Shown here: positions 10,980-19,869 of the stretch, piece by piece
Layout: each line of letters opens with the position of its first letter
Numbering within the stretch: the first letter of the stretch is position 1
NCBI RefSeq assembly: GCF_900106035.1
Contig: NZ_FNUC01000004.1
Coordinates: 1 to 64,000 of the forward strand
Direction of reading: 5' to 3'
DNA from: Jiangella alba
GTDB taxonomy: Bacteria > Actinomycetota > Actinomycetes > Jiangellales > Jiangellaceae
Length of the DNA stretch: 64,000 nt
The notes under the pieces: model-generated
What the model was told of the DNA's origin: nothing
The model's database searches: none
What the model saw: the letters and a program-made list of their open reading frames with translations, nothing else
Translations under genes and position numbers: made by a program

Positions 10980-11423
10980 ATGACGACGACGATTCCCTCG
11001 CCGCGCTCGCCGCGGCGGCTGCGCGGCCGGACCAACACCGAGCTGTACGCGTGGATGTTCATGCGCGCGTCCGGCGTGCTGCTGGTGATCCTGATCTTCA
11101 CGCACCTGTTCGTGAACCTGATCACCGGCGACGGCATCAACGCGCTCGACTTCGGCTTCGTGGCCGGCAAGTGGGCCGACCCCCTCTGGCAGGTCTGGGA
11201 CCTGCTGATGCTGTGGCTGGCGATGCTGCACGGCACCAACGGGCTGCGCACCGTCATCAACGACTACGCCGAGCGCGACCAGGTGCGGCTGTGGCTGAAG
11301 GTCGCCCTGTACACGGCGACGACGATCACCATCGTGCTCGGGACGCTGGTGATCTTCACGTTCGACCCGTGCCCGCCGGACGCGGCCGCCGACCTGCTGC
11401 CGTCGTTCTGCCAGGTGCCGTAG
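10980..11423 (+). CDS. sdhD: Succinate dehydrogenase hydrophobic membrane anchor subunit
   Basis: 147 residues with a basic N-terminus and three hydrophobic segments: MRASGVLLVILIFTHLFVNL, LMLWLAMLHGTNGLRTVI (again a His-X3-Gly-X-Arg motif) and ATTITIVLGTLVIF. It pairs with SdhC to hold the catalytic dimer and form the quinone site. The ATG at 10980 follows the sdhC stop by four bases and sdhA starts 21 bases downstream, so this is one transcript. Confidence 0.92.
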   Translation: MTTTIPSPRSPRRLRGRTNTELYAWMFMRASGVLLVILIFTHLFVNLITGDGINALDFGFVAGKWADPLWQVWDLLMLWLAMLHGTNGLRTVINDYAERDQVRLWLKVALYTATTITIVLGTLVIFTFDPCPPDAAADLLPSFCQVP

Positions 11424-11444
11424 TTCATCTTCGAGAGGCAAGTC

Positions 11445-13196
11445 ATGCAGACCCATCAGTACGACGTGGTGATCGTCGGCGCCGGCGGCGCCGGGATGCG
11501 CGCGGCGCTCGAGTCCGGCCAGCGGGTCCGCACCGCCGTGCTGACCAAGCTCTACCCGACCCGGTCGCACACCGGCGCGGCCCAGGGCGGCATGTGCGCC
11601 GCGCTGGCCAACGTCGAAGAGGACAACTGGGAGTGGCACACCTTCGACACCGTCAAGGGCGGTGACTTCCTCGTCGACCAGGACGCCGCCGAGGTGATGG
11701 CGAAGGAGGCCATCGACGCCGTCCTCGACCTGGAGAAGATGGGGCTGCCGTTCAACCGGACGCCCGACGGCCTGATCGACCAGCGCCGCTTCGGCGGGCA
11801 CACCCGCAAGCACGGCGAGGCCGCCGTCCGCCGGTCCTGCTACGCCGCCGACCGCACCGGCCACATGATCCTGCAGACGCTCTACCAGCAGTGCATCAAG
11901 CGCGACGTCGAGTTCTTCAACGAGTTCTACGTGCTCGACGTGCTGTTCAACGAGGTCGACGGCGTCCGCCGCACCGCCGGCGTCGTGGCGTACGAGCTGG
12001 CCACCGGCGAGATCCACGTGTTCCGCGCGAAGGCGGTCGTGTTCGCGACCGGCGGCGCCGGCAAGGTGTACAAGACCACGTCCAACGCGCACACGCTGAC
12101 CGGCGACGGCATGGCCATCGCGTACCGTCGCGGGCTGCCGCTGGAGGACATGGAGTTCTTCCAGTTCCACCCGACGGGCCTGGCCGGACTCGGCATCCTG
12201 CTGTCCGAGGCGGCCCGTGGCGAGGGCGCGATCCTGCGCAACAGCGAGGGCGAGCGGTTCATGGAGCGCTACGCCCCGACGCTGAAGGACCTCGCCCCGC
12301 GCGACGTCGTCGCCCGGGCCATGGCCAACGAGGTCCGCGAGGGCCGCGGCTCCGGCCCGAACAAGGACTACGTCCTGCTCGACCTCACCCACCTCGAGCC
12401 GGCGCACATCGACGCGAAGCTGCCCGACATCACCGAGTTCGCCCGCACCTACCTGGGCGTCGAGCCGTACACCGAGCCGGTCCCGGTCTTCCCCACCGCG
12501 CACTACGCGATGGGCGGCATGCCGACGACGATCGACGCCGAGGTGCTGGCCGACAACACGCACGTCCTGCCCGGCCTCTACGCGGCCGGCGAGGTGGCCT
12601 GCGTCAGCGTGCACGGCGCGAACCGGCTGGGCACCAACTCGCTGCTCGACATCAACGTGTTCGGGCGGCGGGCCGGCATCGCGGCGGCCGAGTTCGCGGC
12701 GAAGGCGCCGCTCGTCGAGCTGCCGGCCGACCCGTCCGACGACACCGTCGCGCTGCTGGAGGGGATCCGCGACCGCGCCGACGGCGAGCGCGTCGCCGTC
12801 CTGCGTCGTGAGCTGCAGGAGACGATGGACGCGAACGCGCAGGTGTTCCGGTCCGAGGCGACGCTGAAGCAGGCGCTGTCCGACATCCACGCGCTGAAGG
12901 CCCGCTACGCGACCGTGTCCGTGCAGGACAAGGGCCGCCGGTTCAACACCGACCTGCTCGAGGCGGTCGAGCTGGGCTTCCTGCTCGACCTCGCCGAGGT
13001 CATCGTCGTCGGCGCGCTGGAGCGCAAGGAATCGCGCGGCGGCCACTTCCGCGAGGACTACCAGAACCGCGACGACGTCAACTACATGCGCCACACGATG
13101 GCGTACCGCTCGTCCGACGGCGACGGCGCCGGGGTCCGGCTGGACTTCAAGCCCGTCGTCGTCACCCGCTACCAGCCGATGGAGCGCAAGTTCTGA
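11445..13196 (+). CDS. sdhA: Succinate dehydrogenase flavoprotein subunit
   Basis: 583 residues. The FAD-binding GXGXXG motif lies at residues 12-17 (GAGGAG), and the His that covalently carries FAD is His42 in RSHTGAAQGG. The catalytic capping domain (FHPTGLAGLGILLSEAARGEG) and the HYAMGGMPT substrate loop are intact, as is GANRLGTNSLLD near residue 400. Length is normal for the family. It oxidises succinate to fumarate in the TCA cycle on the cytoplasmic side of the membrane. The stop TGA shares its last base with the ATG of sdhB. Confidence 0.96.
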   Translation: MQTHQYDVVIVGAGGAGMRAALESGQRVRTAVLTKLYPTRSHTGAAQGGMCAALANVEEDNWEWHTFDTVKGGDFLVDQDAAEVMAKEAIDAVLDLEKMGLPFNRTPDGLIDQRRFGGHTRKHGEAAVRRSCYAADRTGHMILQTLYQQCIKRDVEFFNEFYVLDVLFNEVDGVRRTAGVVAYELATGEIHVFRAKAVVFATGGAGKVYKTTSNAHTLTGDGMAIAYRRGLPLEDMEFFQFHPTGLAGLGILLSEAARGEGAILRNSEGERFMERYAPTLKDLAPRDVVARAMANEVREGRGSGPNKDYVLLDLTHLEPAHIDAKLPDITEFARTYLGVEPYTEPVPVFPTAHYAMGGMPTTIDAEVLADNTHVLPGLYAAGEVACVSVHGANRLGTNSLLDINVFGRRAGIAAAEFAAKAPLVELPADPSDDTVALLEGIRDRADGERVAVLRRELQETMDANAQVFRSEATLKQALSDIHALKARYATVSVQDKGRRFNTDLLEAVELGFLLDLAEVIVVGALERKESRGGHFREDYQNRDDVNYMRHTMAYRSSDGDGAGVRLDFKPVVVTRYQPMERKF

Positions 13197-13948
13197 TGAC
13201 TGCTGCTGTCGCCGACGCGCCCGCCGCGGGCGCCGTCCCGTCCTTCCAGGTCACGCTGCGGCTGCGCCGGTTCAACCCGGAGAACGACACCGAGCCGCGC
13301 TGGGAGGAGCACACCGTCACCATGCACGGCACCGACCGGGTGCTCGACGCGCTGCACAAGATCAAGTGGGAGATCGACGGCTCGCTGACGTTCCGGCGGT
13401 CGTGTGCACACGGGATCTGCGGCTCCGACGCGATGCGCATCAACGGGCGCAACCGGCTGGCCTGCAAGACGCTGCTCAAGGACCTGCCGATCGACAAGCC
13501 GATCACGGTCGAGCCGATCAAGGGCCTCGCCGTGCTCAAGGACCTCGTCGTCGACATGGACCCGTTCTTCGAGGCGTACAAGTCGATCATGCCGTTCCTC
13601 GTCACGTCCGGGAACGACCCGTCCCGCGAGCGCCGTCAGTCCCCCGAGGACCGCGCCCGCTACGACGACACCACGAAGTGCATCATGTGCGCCGCCTGCA
13701 CCACCTCCTGCCCCGTCTACTGGTCCGACGGCCAGTACTTCGGCCCGCAGGCCATCGTCGGCGCCCACCGCTTCATCTTCGACTCGCGCGACGAGGGCGC
13801 CGAAGAGCGTCTCGAGATCCTCAACGACCGCGACGGCGTCTGGCGCTGCCGCACGACGTTCAACTGCACGGACGCCTGCCCGCGCGGCATCGAGGTGACG
13901 AAGGCCATCCAGGAAGTCAAGCGCGCCCTCCTCTTCCGCCGCGTCTGA
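13196..13948 (+). CDS. sdhB: Succinate dehydrogenase iron-sulfur subunit
   Basis: 250 residues carrying the electron relay. N-terminal ferredoxin domain with the [2Fe-2S] pattern CAHGICGSDAM and a later Cys (RLACKT); C-terminal domain with CIMCAACTTSCP and NCTDACPRGIEV for the [4Fe-4S] and [3Fe-4S] clusters. It links SdhA to the SdhCD quinone site. The start overlaps sdhA by one base (TGATG). After the stop there are 149 bp to the MFS gene, holding a possible leader for that gene and no obvious rho-independent terminator for sdh. Confidence 0.95.
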   Translation: MTAAVADAPAAGAVPSFQVTLRLRRFNPENDTEPRWEEHTVTMHGTDRVLDALHKIKWEIDGSLTFRRSCAHGICGSDAMRINGRNRLACKTLLKDLPIDKPITVEPIKGLAVLKDLVVDMDPFFEAYKSIMPFLVTSGNDPSRERRQSPEDRARYDDTTKCIMCAACTTSCPVYWSDGQYFGPQAIVGAHRFIFDSRDEGAEERLEILNDRDGVWRCRTTFNCTDACPRGIEVTKAIQEVKRALLFRRV

Positions 13949-14006
13949 CCCTGCGCTTCGTCACCTGATCGCCGGCCGGCGCTTGTGTTAGCCTGCCCGC
14001 CGTAAG

Positions 14007-14105
14007 GTGCAGCGCCTCGTTCGCGAGCGTGCCGGGACTTCCGGCCAGCACGGCCGCCGAGTGGCGGTCTTCCTTTCTTCGGAAAGCGTGCTGTGCCATG
14101 CCTGA
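14007..14105 (+). other. Candidate leader ORF (32 codons) overlapping the MFS exporter start
   Basis: An open frame from a GTG at 14007 (preceded by GTAAG) to a TGA at 14103-14105, overlapping the MFS ATG at 14098 in another frame. It ends VAVFLSSESVLCHA; an internal GTG at 14061 would give just those 14 residues. Such overlap is expected of a regulatory upstream ORF coupled to the main gene. Translation is unproven. Confidence 0.35.
14052..14086 (+). terminator. Attenuator-like hairpin with pyrimidine tract plus second stem before the MFS gene
   Basis: GGCCGCC (14052-14058) pairs with GGCGGTC (14063-14069) over a GAGT loop, followed by TTCCTTTCTT, which looks like an intrinsic terminator. 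A second stem CTTTC-TTCG-GAAAG (14073-14086) begins inside that tract. Both lie within the candidate leader ORF, so translation could control readthrough. Confidence 0.45.
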
Positions 14106-15522
14106 AAACACTTCCGCCACATCCGTCGGCCCGGGTGTTCGTCGCTCCGATCGGCTTCGCTGGTGGGTCTTCGCCGTGGTTCTCGCGGCGGATCTGCTCG
14201 ACATGATCGACGCGACGGTCACCACGATCGCGGCTCCGGTGATCGTTCGCGACCTCGCGGGATCGGATGCCCTGGTCCCGTGGCTGGGCCTGAGCTACGC
14301 GCTCGCTCTCGGGTCGTTTCTCGTGGTCGGCGGCCGCCTCGGGGACCGGTTCGGACAACGCCGGACGTTCCTCATCGGGCTCGTCGGCTTCACCGCGGCG
14401 TCGCTGCTGTGCGGCATCGCCTGGACTCCCGCCGCCCTGGTCTGCTTCCGCCTGATCCAGGGCGCGTTCGGTGCCCTGCTGATCCCGCAGGGATTCAGCA
14501 TCCTGTTGAGGACCTTCCCCCGTGATCAACTCGGCCGGGTCTTCGGCCTGTTCGGACCCCTCCTGGCGGTCGGCTCGATCGGCGGGCCCGTGCTCGCCGG
14601 CCTGCTGATCCAGGCCGACGTCCTCGGCACCGGATGGCGATTCGTCTTCCTCGTCAACGGACTGATCGGCACCGTCCTGCTCATCGCCGGACCACGCGTC
14701 CTGCCCCGCGACACCCCCGACCCCGCGGTGCGCATCGACCCACTCGCCTCGGCCATCGTCATGCTCGGCCTGCTCGGGGTCATGGGCGGACTCATCGTCG
14801 GCGGCGAGTCCGGCTGGGGCCTCGTCCCTCTCACCGCTCTCGTCGCCGGGGTCGTGCTGATCGGCTGCTTCGCAGCGCTGCAACGCAGCACCGCCCGGCC
14901 GCTCCTCGCACCCAGCCTGTTCCGCGTCCGCAGCTTCGTCGCCGGGATCACCGTCGGCACCATCTACTTCGCCGCGGTGGCGGGGCTGTTGTACGTGGTC
15001 TCGCTGCACCTGCAACAGGGAGCCGGACTCACTCCGTTCCACGCCGCGGCGATCATGGCCCCGCTGTCGGTGGGCATCATCGTCACCTCGTTCCAGGTGC
15101 GCGACCACATCCAGCGCCTGGGCCGCAGGCTCGTCCTGGCCGGTACCGCGATCACCCTCGTCGGCGTGATCGGCCTGCTCGCCCTGATCCTGCTGGCACC
15201 TGATGTTCCAGCAGTGCTGGCCGTTCCGCTGCTGGTCACGGGTCTCGGGATGGGGTGCTGTTTCGGCTCGCTGTTCAGCACCGCCCTCGGTGACGTGACC
15301 GAGCAGCAAGCCGGCAGCGCCTCGGGCACCCTCAATGCCCTGCAGCAGATCGCCAACGCCACCGGTGCGGCCCTCGTCTCCACCCTGTTCCTCACCCTGG
15401 TGGCCGAGTCCGGGGACAACACCGCTGCGACCACCAGCCTCATCGTCATCGCCGCGATCCTCGCCCTGGCCGCCGCGTCCACCTCGCTGCTGCCTCGGCA
15501 CGCAGCAGCCGACCACCACTGA
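14098..15522 (+). CDS. MFS exporter, DHA2 (EmrB/QacA-like) family
   Basis: 474 residues from the ATG at 14098. Hydrophobic throughout with about 14 predicted helices, as in DHA2 drug:proton antiporters. Conserved features: LLDMIDATVTTIAAPVI in helix 1 (motif D1), GGRLGDRFGQRR after helix 2 (motif A), and FRLIQGAFGALLIPQGF with GPLLAVGSIGGPVLAG in the region of motif C. The likely role is proton-driven efflux of a toxic or signalling compound. Codons are a little less GC-rich than those of the sdh genes, which may mean acquisition. A short attenuator-like leader precedes it, and a PadR regulator lies downstream. Confidence 0.88.
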   Translation: MPENTSATSVGPGVRRSDRLRWWVFAVVLAADLLDMIDATVTTIAAPVIVRDLAGSDALVPWLGLSYALALGSFLVVGGRLGDRFGQRRTFLIGLVGFTAASLLCGIAWTPAALVCFRLIQGAFGALLIPQGFSILLRTFPRDQLGRVFGLFGPLLAVGSIGGPVLAGLLIQADVLGTGWRFVFLVNGLIGTVLLIAGPRVLPRDTPDPAVRIDPLASAIVMLGLLGVMGGLIVGGESGWGLVPLTALVAGVVLIGCFAALQRSTARPLLAPSLFRVRSFVAGITVGTIYFAAVAGLLYVVSLHLQQGAGLTPFHAAAIMAPLSVGIIVTSFQVRDHIQRLGRRLVLAGTAITLVGVIGLLALILLAPDVPAVLAVPLLVTGLGMGCCFGSLFSTALGDVTEQQAGSASGTLNALQQIANATGAALVSTLFLTLVAESGDNTAATTSLIVIAAILALAAASTSLLPRHAAADHH

Positions 15523-15540
15523 CCACGAGCCCGCGTCACG

Positions 15541-15573
15541 TTGTCCAGGCCGCCGGGTCGGCGGCCTGGACAA
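15541..15573. promoter_or_regulatory. Perfect 14-bp inverted repeat: PadR operator and/or MFS terminator
   Basis: Arms 15541-15554 and 15560-15573 are perfectly complementary (TTGTCCAGGCCGCC and its reverse) around GGGTC. The right arm covers TGGACA (15567-15572), which with TATCTT at 15589-15594 makes a -35/-10 pair with 16-base spacing before the padR start. That placement fits autorepression, although the stem could also end MFS transcription. Confidence 0.6.
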
Positions 15574-15601
15574 CCGCGCCACGCCTGCTATCTTGTCTCG
15601 C

Positions 15602-15943
15602 ATGGTACCTGGCGAGGGTCAGATCATGACCAACCTCCGGCGCGGCGCGCTGGAGTACTGCATCCTCGCCCTCGTCCGCGACGGCGAGCGGTACGGGCTG
15701 GACATCGCCCGCGAGCTGACCGACGGCGTGCTGATGGCCGGCGAGGGCACGCTGTACCCGCTACTGTCGCGGCTGCGCAAGGGCGGGCTGGTCGCGTCGT
15801 CGTGGCAGGAGTCGGAGTCGGGGCCGCCGCGCCGCTACTACCGGCTCACGCCCGACGGGCGGGCCGCGCTGGACACGTTCGAACAGACCTGGCGGCCGTT
15901 CCGCGACGCCGTCGACCGCGTCCTCGCCAACGGGCGAGGGTGA
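15602..15943 (+). CDS. PadR-family transcriptional regulator
   Basis: 113 residues, a winged-helix PadR repressor: LRRGALEYCILALV, then GYxL-like YGLDIARELTDG, GTLYPLLSRLRKGGLV (recognition helix region) and a wing PPRRYYRLTPDGRAAL. The start is the ATG at 15602, about 8 bases after a TATCTT -10 box, which would give a leaderless message; a second in-frame ATG at 15626 has GGCGAGGG upstream and is an alternative. It is followed closely by a HAAS-type membrane protein, a common PadR pairing, and probably represses its own promoter through the inverted repeat at 15541-15573. Confidence 0.88.
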   Translation: MVPGEGQIMTNLRRGALEYCILALVRDGERYGLDIARELTDGVLMAGEGTLYPLLSRLRKGGLVASSWQESESGPPRRYYRLTPDGRAALDTFEQTWRPFRDAVDRVLANGRG

Positions 15944-15960
15944 GCGCCATGGAGGAACCC

Positions 15961-16731
15961 ATGCTGACCGCCACCCAGCATCAGCGCATCGACCGCTACC
16001 TGGACGAGCTGGCCGGCGCGCTCGGCGGCCTGCCGGCCAGCGAGCGGGACGACCTCGTCGCGGGCGTGCGCGAGCACATCCAGGCGGCGCTGGCCGACCG
16101 GCCCGAGGTCACCGACGCCGACACCGACGAGGTGCTGCGGGCGCTCGGCGACCCGCTCGCCATCGCCGCCGAGGCGACCGGCGACGACGGCGTCCGCTCC
16201 GGCCCCGCCGGGGCCGGGAACGCCAGGGCCGGCTCCGCCGGTGCCGGGTCTGCCGGGGCCGGGTCCGCCGGTGGCTCCGGCAAGCGGCCGTTGCCGCAGC
16301 GCGACTGGGTACCGGCCGCCGTGGTCGTCCTGCTGGCCGCGGCGCCGCTGGTACTGCCGGTCCTCGCCATGGTCGGCGGCTTCTTCGCGCTTCCGGTGGC
16401 GCTGATCGCCGGTTGGGTGCTGCTCTGGGTCTCGCCGCTCTGGACGCCGGGCGAGAAGACGGCGGGCACGTTCCTGCTGCCCGCCCTGGGGATCTTCTGG
16501 CTGTTCGCGCTGGTGGGCGCCGTAGGCACGACCGTGTGCTCCGGCTCGATGGACTCGGACGGCACCGTCACCAGCGAGGTCTGCACCAGCGACAGCCCGG
16601 TGCCGCCCGTGGTCGCGTGGATCCTGCTGGCGGTGTTCGCCGTCGCCACCGTGGTCACCGCGGTCGTGCTGCAGCGCAACGGCCGGCGGCGGGCGACCGC
16701 CCTGGCTCAGAGCTTCTCGACCGGCGCGTAG
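15961..16731 (+). CDS. HAAS-domain (DUF1700-like) membrane protein
   Basis: 256 residues. The N-terminal 75 residues form a helical HAAS-like domain (RYLDELAGALGGLPASERDDLVAGVREH.. pattern, with LRALGDPLAIAAE), followed by a low-complexity repeat of Gly-Ser-Ala (GSAGAGSAGAGSAGG), then four hydrophobic segments. The ATG at 15961 is chosen because GGAGG lies 5 bases before it; the ATG at 15949 would add MEEP. In PadR-HAAS operons the membrane protein is thought to be linked to the regulator's signal, but the mechanism is unknown. Its 3' end overlaps the convergent pcrA gene by 25 bp. Confidence 0.8.
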   Translation: MLTATQHQRIDRYLDELAGALGGLPASERDDLVAGVREHIQAALADRPEVTDADTDEVLRALGDPLAIAAEATGDDGVRSGPAGAGNARAGSAGAGSAGAGSAGGSGKRPLPQRDWVPAAVVVLLAAAPLVLPVLAMVGGFFALPVALIAGWVLLWVSPLWTPGEKTAGTFLLPALGIFWLFALVGAVGTTVCSGSMDSDGTVTSEVCTSDSPVPPVVAWILLAVFAVATVVTAVVLQRNGRRRATALAQSFSTGA

Positions 16732-19022
16732 CGCAGCAGCAGCGTCTTCAGCCCGGACTCGCCGAAGTCGACGGTGGCCTGGGCGTGCTCGCCCTGGCCG
16801 TTGGTGGCGACGACGGTGCCCAGGCCGAACGCGTCGTGGGTGACGCGGTCGCCGGCCGACAGCGCGATGACCGGGCGGTTGCCGGCACCGCCCGCGGACC
16901 GTCCGCTGACCGCCTGACGGCGGGGCGGCGGCGGGGTGGTCCACTTGACCTGGTCGGCCTCGGTGCGGCGCCAGTCGATCAGCTCGTCGGGGATCTCGGG
17001 GAGGAACCGCGACGCCGGGTTGTGCGCCGGCGACCCCCACGCGCTGCGCAGCAACGCCCGCGACAGGTACAGCCGCTCGCGCGCCCGGGTGATGCCGACG
17101 TAGGCGAGCCGGCGCTCTTCCTCGAGCTCCTGCGTGTTGCCGCCGAGCGAGCGCTGGTGCGGGAAGACGCCGTCCTCGAGGCCGGTGAGGAACACCACCG
17201 GGAACTCCAGGCCCTTCGCGGTGTGCAGCGTCATGAGCGTGACCATGCCGTCGTGGTCGTCGCCCTCGGGGATCTCGTCGGCGTCGGCGACCAGGCTGAC
17301 CTGCTCGAGGAACCCGGGCAGCGAGCCGTCGGAGTCTTCGCTCGCCTCGTACTCGCCGGCGACGGCGACGAGCTCGCGCAGGTTGTCGAGGCGGGTCTCG
17401 TCCTGCGGGTCGTCGGACTCGGACAGCTCGGCGACGTAGCCGGTGCGGTCGAGCGTGGCCTCGAGCACGGCGGCCGGGCCGACGCCGTCGGAGACCAGCT
17501 GCCGCAGTTCGTCGGTGAGCTGGACGAACCCCTCGATGGAGTTGACCGACCGGGTGGCGATGCCAGGCGCGTCGGCGGCGTGGCGCAGCGCCTGGAAGAA
17601 CGTGCTGCGCTCGCGCTGGGCCAGCGCCTCGACCATGGCCTCGGCGCGGTCGCCGATGCCGCGCTTGGGGACGTTGATGATGCGCCGCAGCGACACGGAG
17701 TCTTCCGGGTTGGCCAGGAACCGCAGGTAGGCCAGCGCGTCGCGGATCTCGCGCCGCTCGTAGAACCGGGTGCCGCCGACGACGCGGTAGGGCAGGCCGA
17801 CCCGGACGAAGATCTCTTCCAGCACCCGCGACTGCGCGTTGGTGCGGTAGAACACGGCGACGTCGCCGGTGCGGGCCTCGCCGTCGTCGGTGAGGCGGTC
17901 GATCTCGTCGGCGACGAACTGCGCCTCGGCGTGCTCGTCGTCGGCCACGTAGCCGACGATCTTGGCGCCGTCGCCGCTGTCGCTCCACAGCCGCTTCGGC
18001 TTGCGGCCGGAGTTGCGGGCGATGACGGCGTTGGCGGCGGACAGGATGGTCTGCGTGGACCGGTAGTTCTGTTCGAGCAGGATGACCCGGGTGTCGGGGT
18101 AGTCCTCCTCGAACTGCAGGATGTTGCGGATGGTGGCGCCGCGGAACGCGTAGATGGACTGGTCGGCGTCGCCCACCACGCACAGCTCGGCCGGCGGCAC
18201 GGCGGGCGCGTCCTCGCCGGAGATGACGCCGGTGCCGACCAGCTCGCGCACCAGCACGTACTGGGCGTGGTTGGTGTCCTGGTACTCGTCGACCAGGATG
18301 TGCCGGAACCGCCGCCGGTAGTTCTCGGCGACGTCGGGGAACGCCTGCAGCAGGTGCACCGTCGTCATGATGAGGTCGTCGAAGTCGAACGCGTTGGCCT
18401 CGGTGAGCCGGCGTTGGTACAGCTCGTACGCCTCGGCGATCATCTTCTCGTGGTGCGACTCGGCCCGGGCCAGCGCGGTCTCGTAGTCGACCAGCTCGTT
18501 CTTGAAGTTGCTGACGGCGTAGCTGAACTGCCGCGGCTGGTAGCGGCGGGGGTCGAGGTCGAGCTCGCGGCACACCATGGCCATGAGGCGGTGGGAGTCG
18601 GCTTGGTCGTAGATGGAGAACGACGACGTGTAGCCGAAGTGCTTGGCCTCGCGGCGCAGGATGCGCACGCACGCCGAGTGGAACGTGGACACCCACATGA
18701 TGTCGGAGCGCTTCCCGACGAGGTCGGCGACGCGCTCTTTCATCTCGCCGGCGGCCTTGTTGGTGAACGTGATGGCGAGGATGGAGCCCGGGTGCGCGTT
18801 GCGCTCGCCCAGCAGGTACGCGATGCGCCGCGTGAGCACCCGCGTCTTCCCCGACCCCGCACCGGCCACGATGAGCAGCGGCGACCCCTGATGGGTCACG
18901 GCGTCTCGCTGCGGCCCGTTGAGCCCGTCGAGCAGCGCTTCGGGGTCGCGCGAGCGCCGCTTCGCCGGCTTCTTGGGCTCGGCCGCCGCGGTCAGGGTGA
19001 GGTCGTCGAACAGGGCACTCAT
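16707..19022 (-). CDS. pcrA: ATP-dependent DNA helicase PcrA/UvrD family
   Basis: 771 residues, a superfamily 1A helicase. Walker A GAGSGKT at residues 54-60, motif Ia ITFTNKAAGEM, motif II DEYQDTNHAQ, motif III-like GDADQSIYAFRGA, motif IV LEQNYRSTQTIL, motif V TLMTLHTAKGLEFPVVFL and motif VI YVGITRARERL are all present. The C-terminus has a Tudor-like DRVTHDAFGLGTVV segment, found in PcrA and used for RNA polymerase contact. Function: 3'-5' unwinding in nucleotide excision repair, replication restart and clearing of transcription complexes. Start ATG at 19022. Confidence 0.95.
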   Translation of the reverse strand: MSALFDDLTLTAAAEPKKPAKRRSRDPEALLDGLNGPQRDAVTHQGSPLLIVAGAGSGKTRVLTRRIAYLLGERNAHPGSILAITFTNKAAGEMKERVADLVGKRSDIMWVSTFHSACVRILRREAKHFGYTSSFSIYDQADSHRLMAMVCRELDLDPRRYQPRQFSYAVSNFKNELVDYETALARAESHHEKMIAEAYELYQRRLTEANAFDFDDLIMTTVHLLQAFPDVAENYRRRFRHILVDEYQDTNHAQYVLVRELVGTGVISGEDAPAVPPAELCVVGDADQSIYAFRGATIRNILQFEEDYPDTRVILLEQNYRSTQTILSAANAVIARNSGRKPKRLWSDSGDGAKIVGYVADDEHAEAQFVADEIDRLTDDGEARTGDVAVFYRTNAQSRVLEEIFVRVGLPYRVVGGTRFYERREIRDALAYLRFLANPEDSVSLRRIINVPKRGIGDRAEAMVEALAQRERSTFFQALRHAADAPGIATRSVNSIEGFVQLTDELRQLVSDGVGPAAVLEATLDRTGYVAELSESDDPQDETRLDNLRELVAVAGEYEASEDSDGSLPGFLEQVSLVADADEIPEGDDHDGMVTLMTLHTAKGLEFPVVFLTGLEDGVFPHQRSLGGNTQELEEERRLAYVGITRARERLYLSRALLRSAWGSPAHNPASRFLPEIPDELIDWRRTEADQVKWTTPPPPRRQAVSGRSAGGAGNRPVIALSAGDRVTHDAFGLGTVVATNGQGEHAQATVDFGESGLKTLLLRYAPVEKL

Positions 19023-19186
19023 CGCCGGCGGGTCACACTCGCCTTCTCACTCGCTTGGCTGGCGCCCCCAGCCTATGCCCGACCGCCGACAGACTCCGCC
19101 CGAACACGCTTACGAACGCGCGACGGTCACGGCTCGGACGCATGTCTCGCGCCCGGGCGGGAACGATCCCTACGGGAGCGGTTTCG

Positions 19187-19869
19187 ATGGGCGACACCTT
19201 CACGCCGTACGGCCCCTCCCACGTGACCGTACTGGTGGTATGGGCCGCTCTGGCCTGGTGGTTGGTGCGGCGGGGACGTGCGGCCCGCGGCACCCGCGCG
19301 GCAGAGCGTCTCAGCGCCGGCTTCGCGGTTGTCTTCCTGGCTCTGACGCTCCCGCTGCAGGTGTACTTCAACCTGCCCGGCCGCTTCGGCGTGGGCCTGT
19401 CGCTGCCGATCCAGCTGTGCGACCTGGCGTGGCTGGCGGCGACGCGCAGTTCCCCGACCCCGCGTTCGTCCTCTACTGGTCGATGCACGGCCTGACCGTC
19501 GTCGCGTCGGTGTTCCTCACGTGGGGGCTGGGCATCCGGCCCGGCTGGGACTCCTACCGGGTCGCGGTGACGGCGACGGCGGCGTGGGCGGTCACGGTGT
19601 TCGCGTTCAACGCGGCGGCCGGCACGAACTACGGCTTCCTCAACGAGAAGCCCGACTCCGCGTCGCTGCTCGACCTGTTCGGCCCTTGGCCCTGGTACGT
19701 GGTGGTCGAGACGGCACTCGTCGTCGCCGTGTGGGCGCTGATCACCTGGCCGTGGACGCGGCCGACACCTGAGCATCGAGCAGGGCGCGGTAGTCGTCGA
19801 GGGCGGACTGGTGGCCGGCGATCAACGCGGCCTGGTGCTCGGCCTCGACGGCGGACCAGACGGGGATGA
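19187..19869 (+). pseudogene. TIGR02206-like (YwaF) membrane protein, frameshifted with an apparent internal deletion
   Basis: Two halves of one membrane protein are read in different frames. The first frame starts at ATG 19187 (MGDTFTPYGPSHVTVLVVWA) and runs through SLPIQLCDLAWLA; near 19440 the homology jumps to the other frame as DAQFPDPAFVLYWSMHG and continues through GTNYGFLNEKPDSASLLDL and GPWPWYVVVE. From memory of the family, about 35-40 residues (roughly one and a half helices) normally separate CDLAW from FPDP, so this looks like a deletion of a length not divisible by three rather than a single-base slip. After WALITWPW the frame is Arg-rich and overlaps the convergent lipoprotein gene. 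Sequencing error cannot be excluded. Confidence 0.7.

Noticed and set aside
14098-15522. Horizontal transfer of the MFS exporter
   Set aside because: Codon use is only slightly less GC-rich than neighbours and no mobile element or direct repeat flanks it.
19521-19772. Plus-strand frame starting MGAGHPARLGLLP within the broken membrane gene
   Set aside because: A third-frame shadow; the conserved membrane sequence is in the other two frames.
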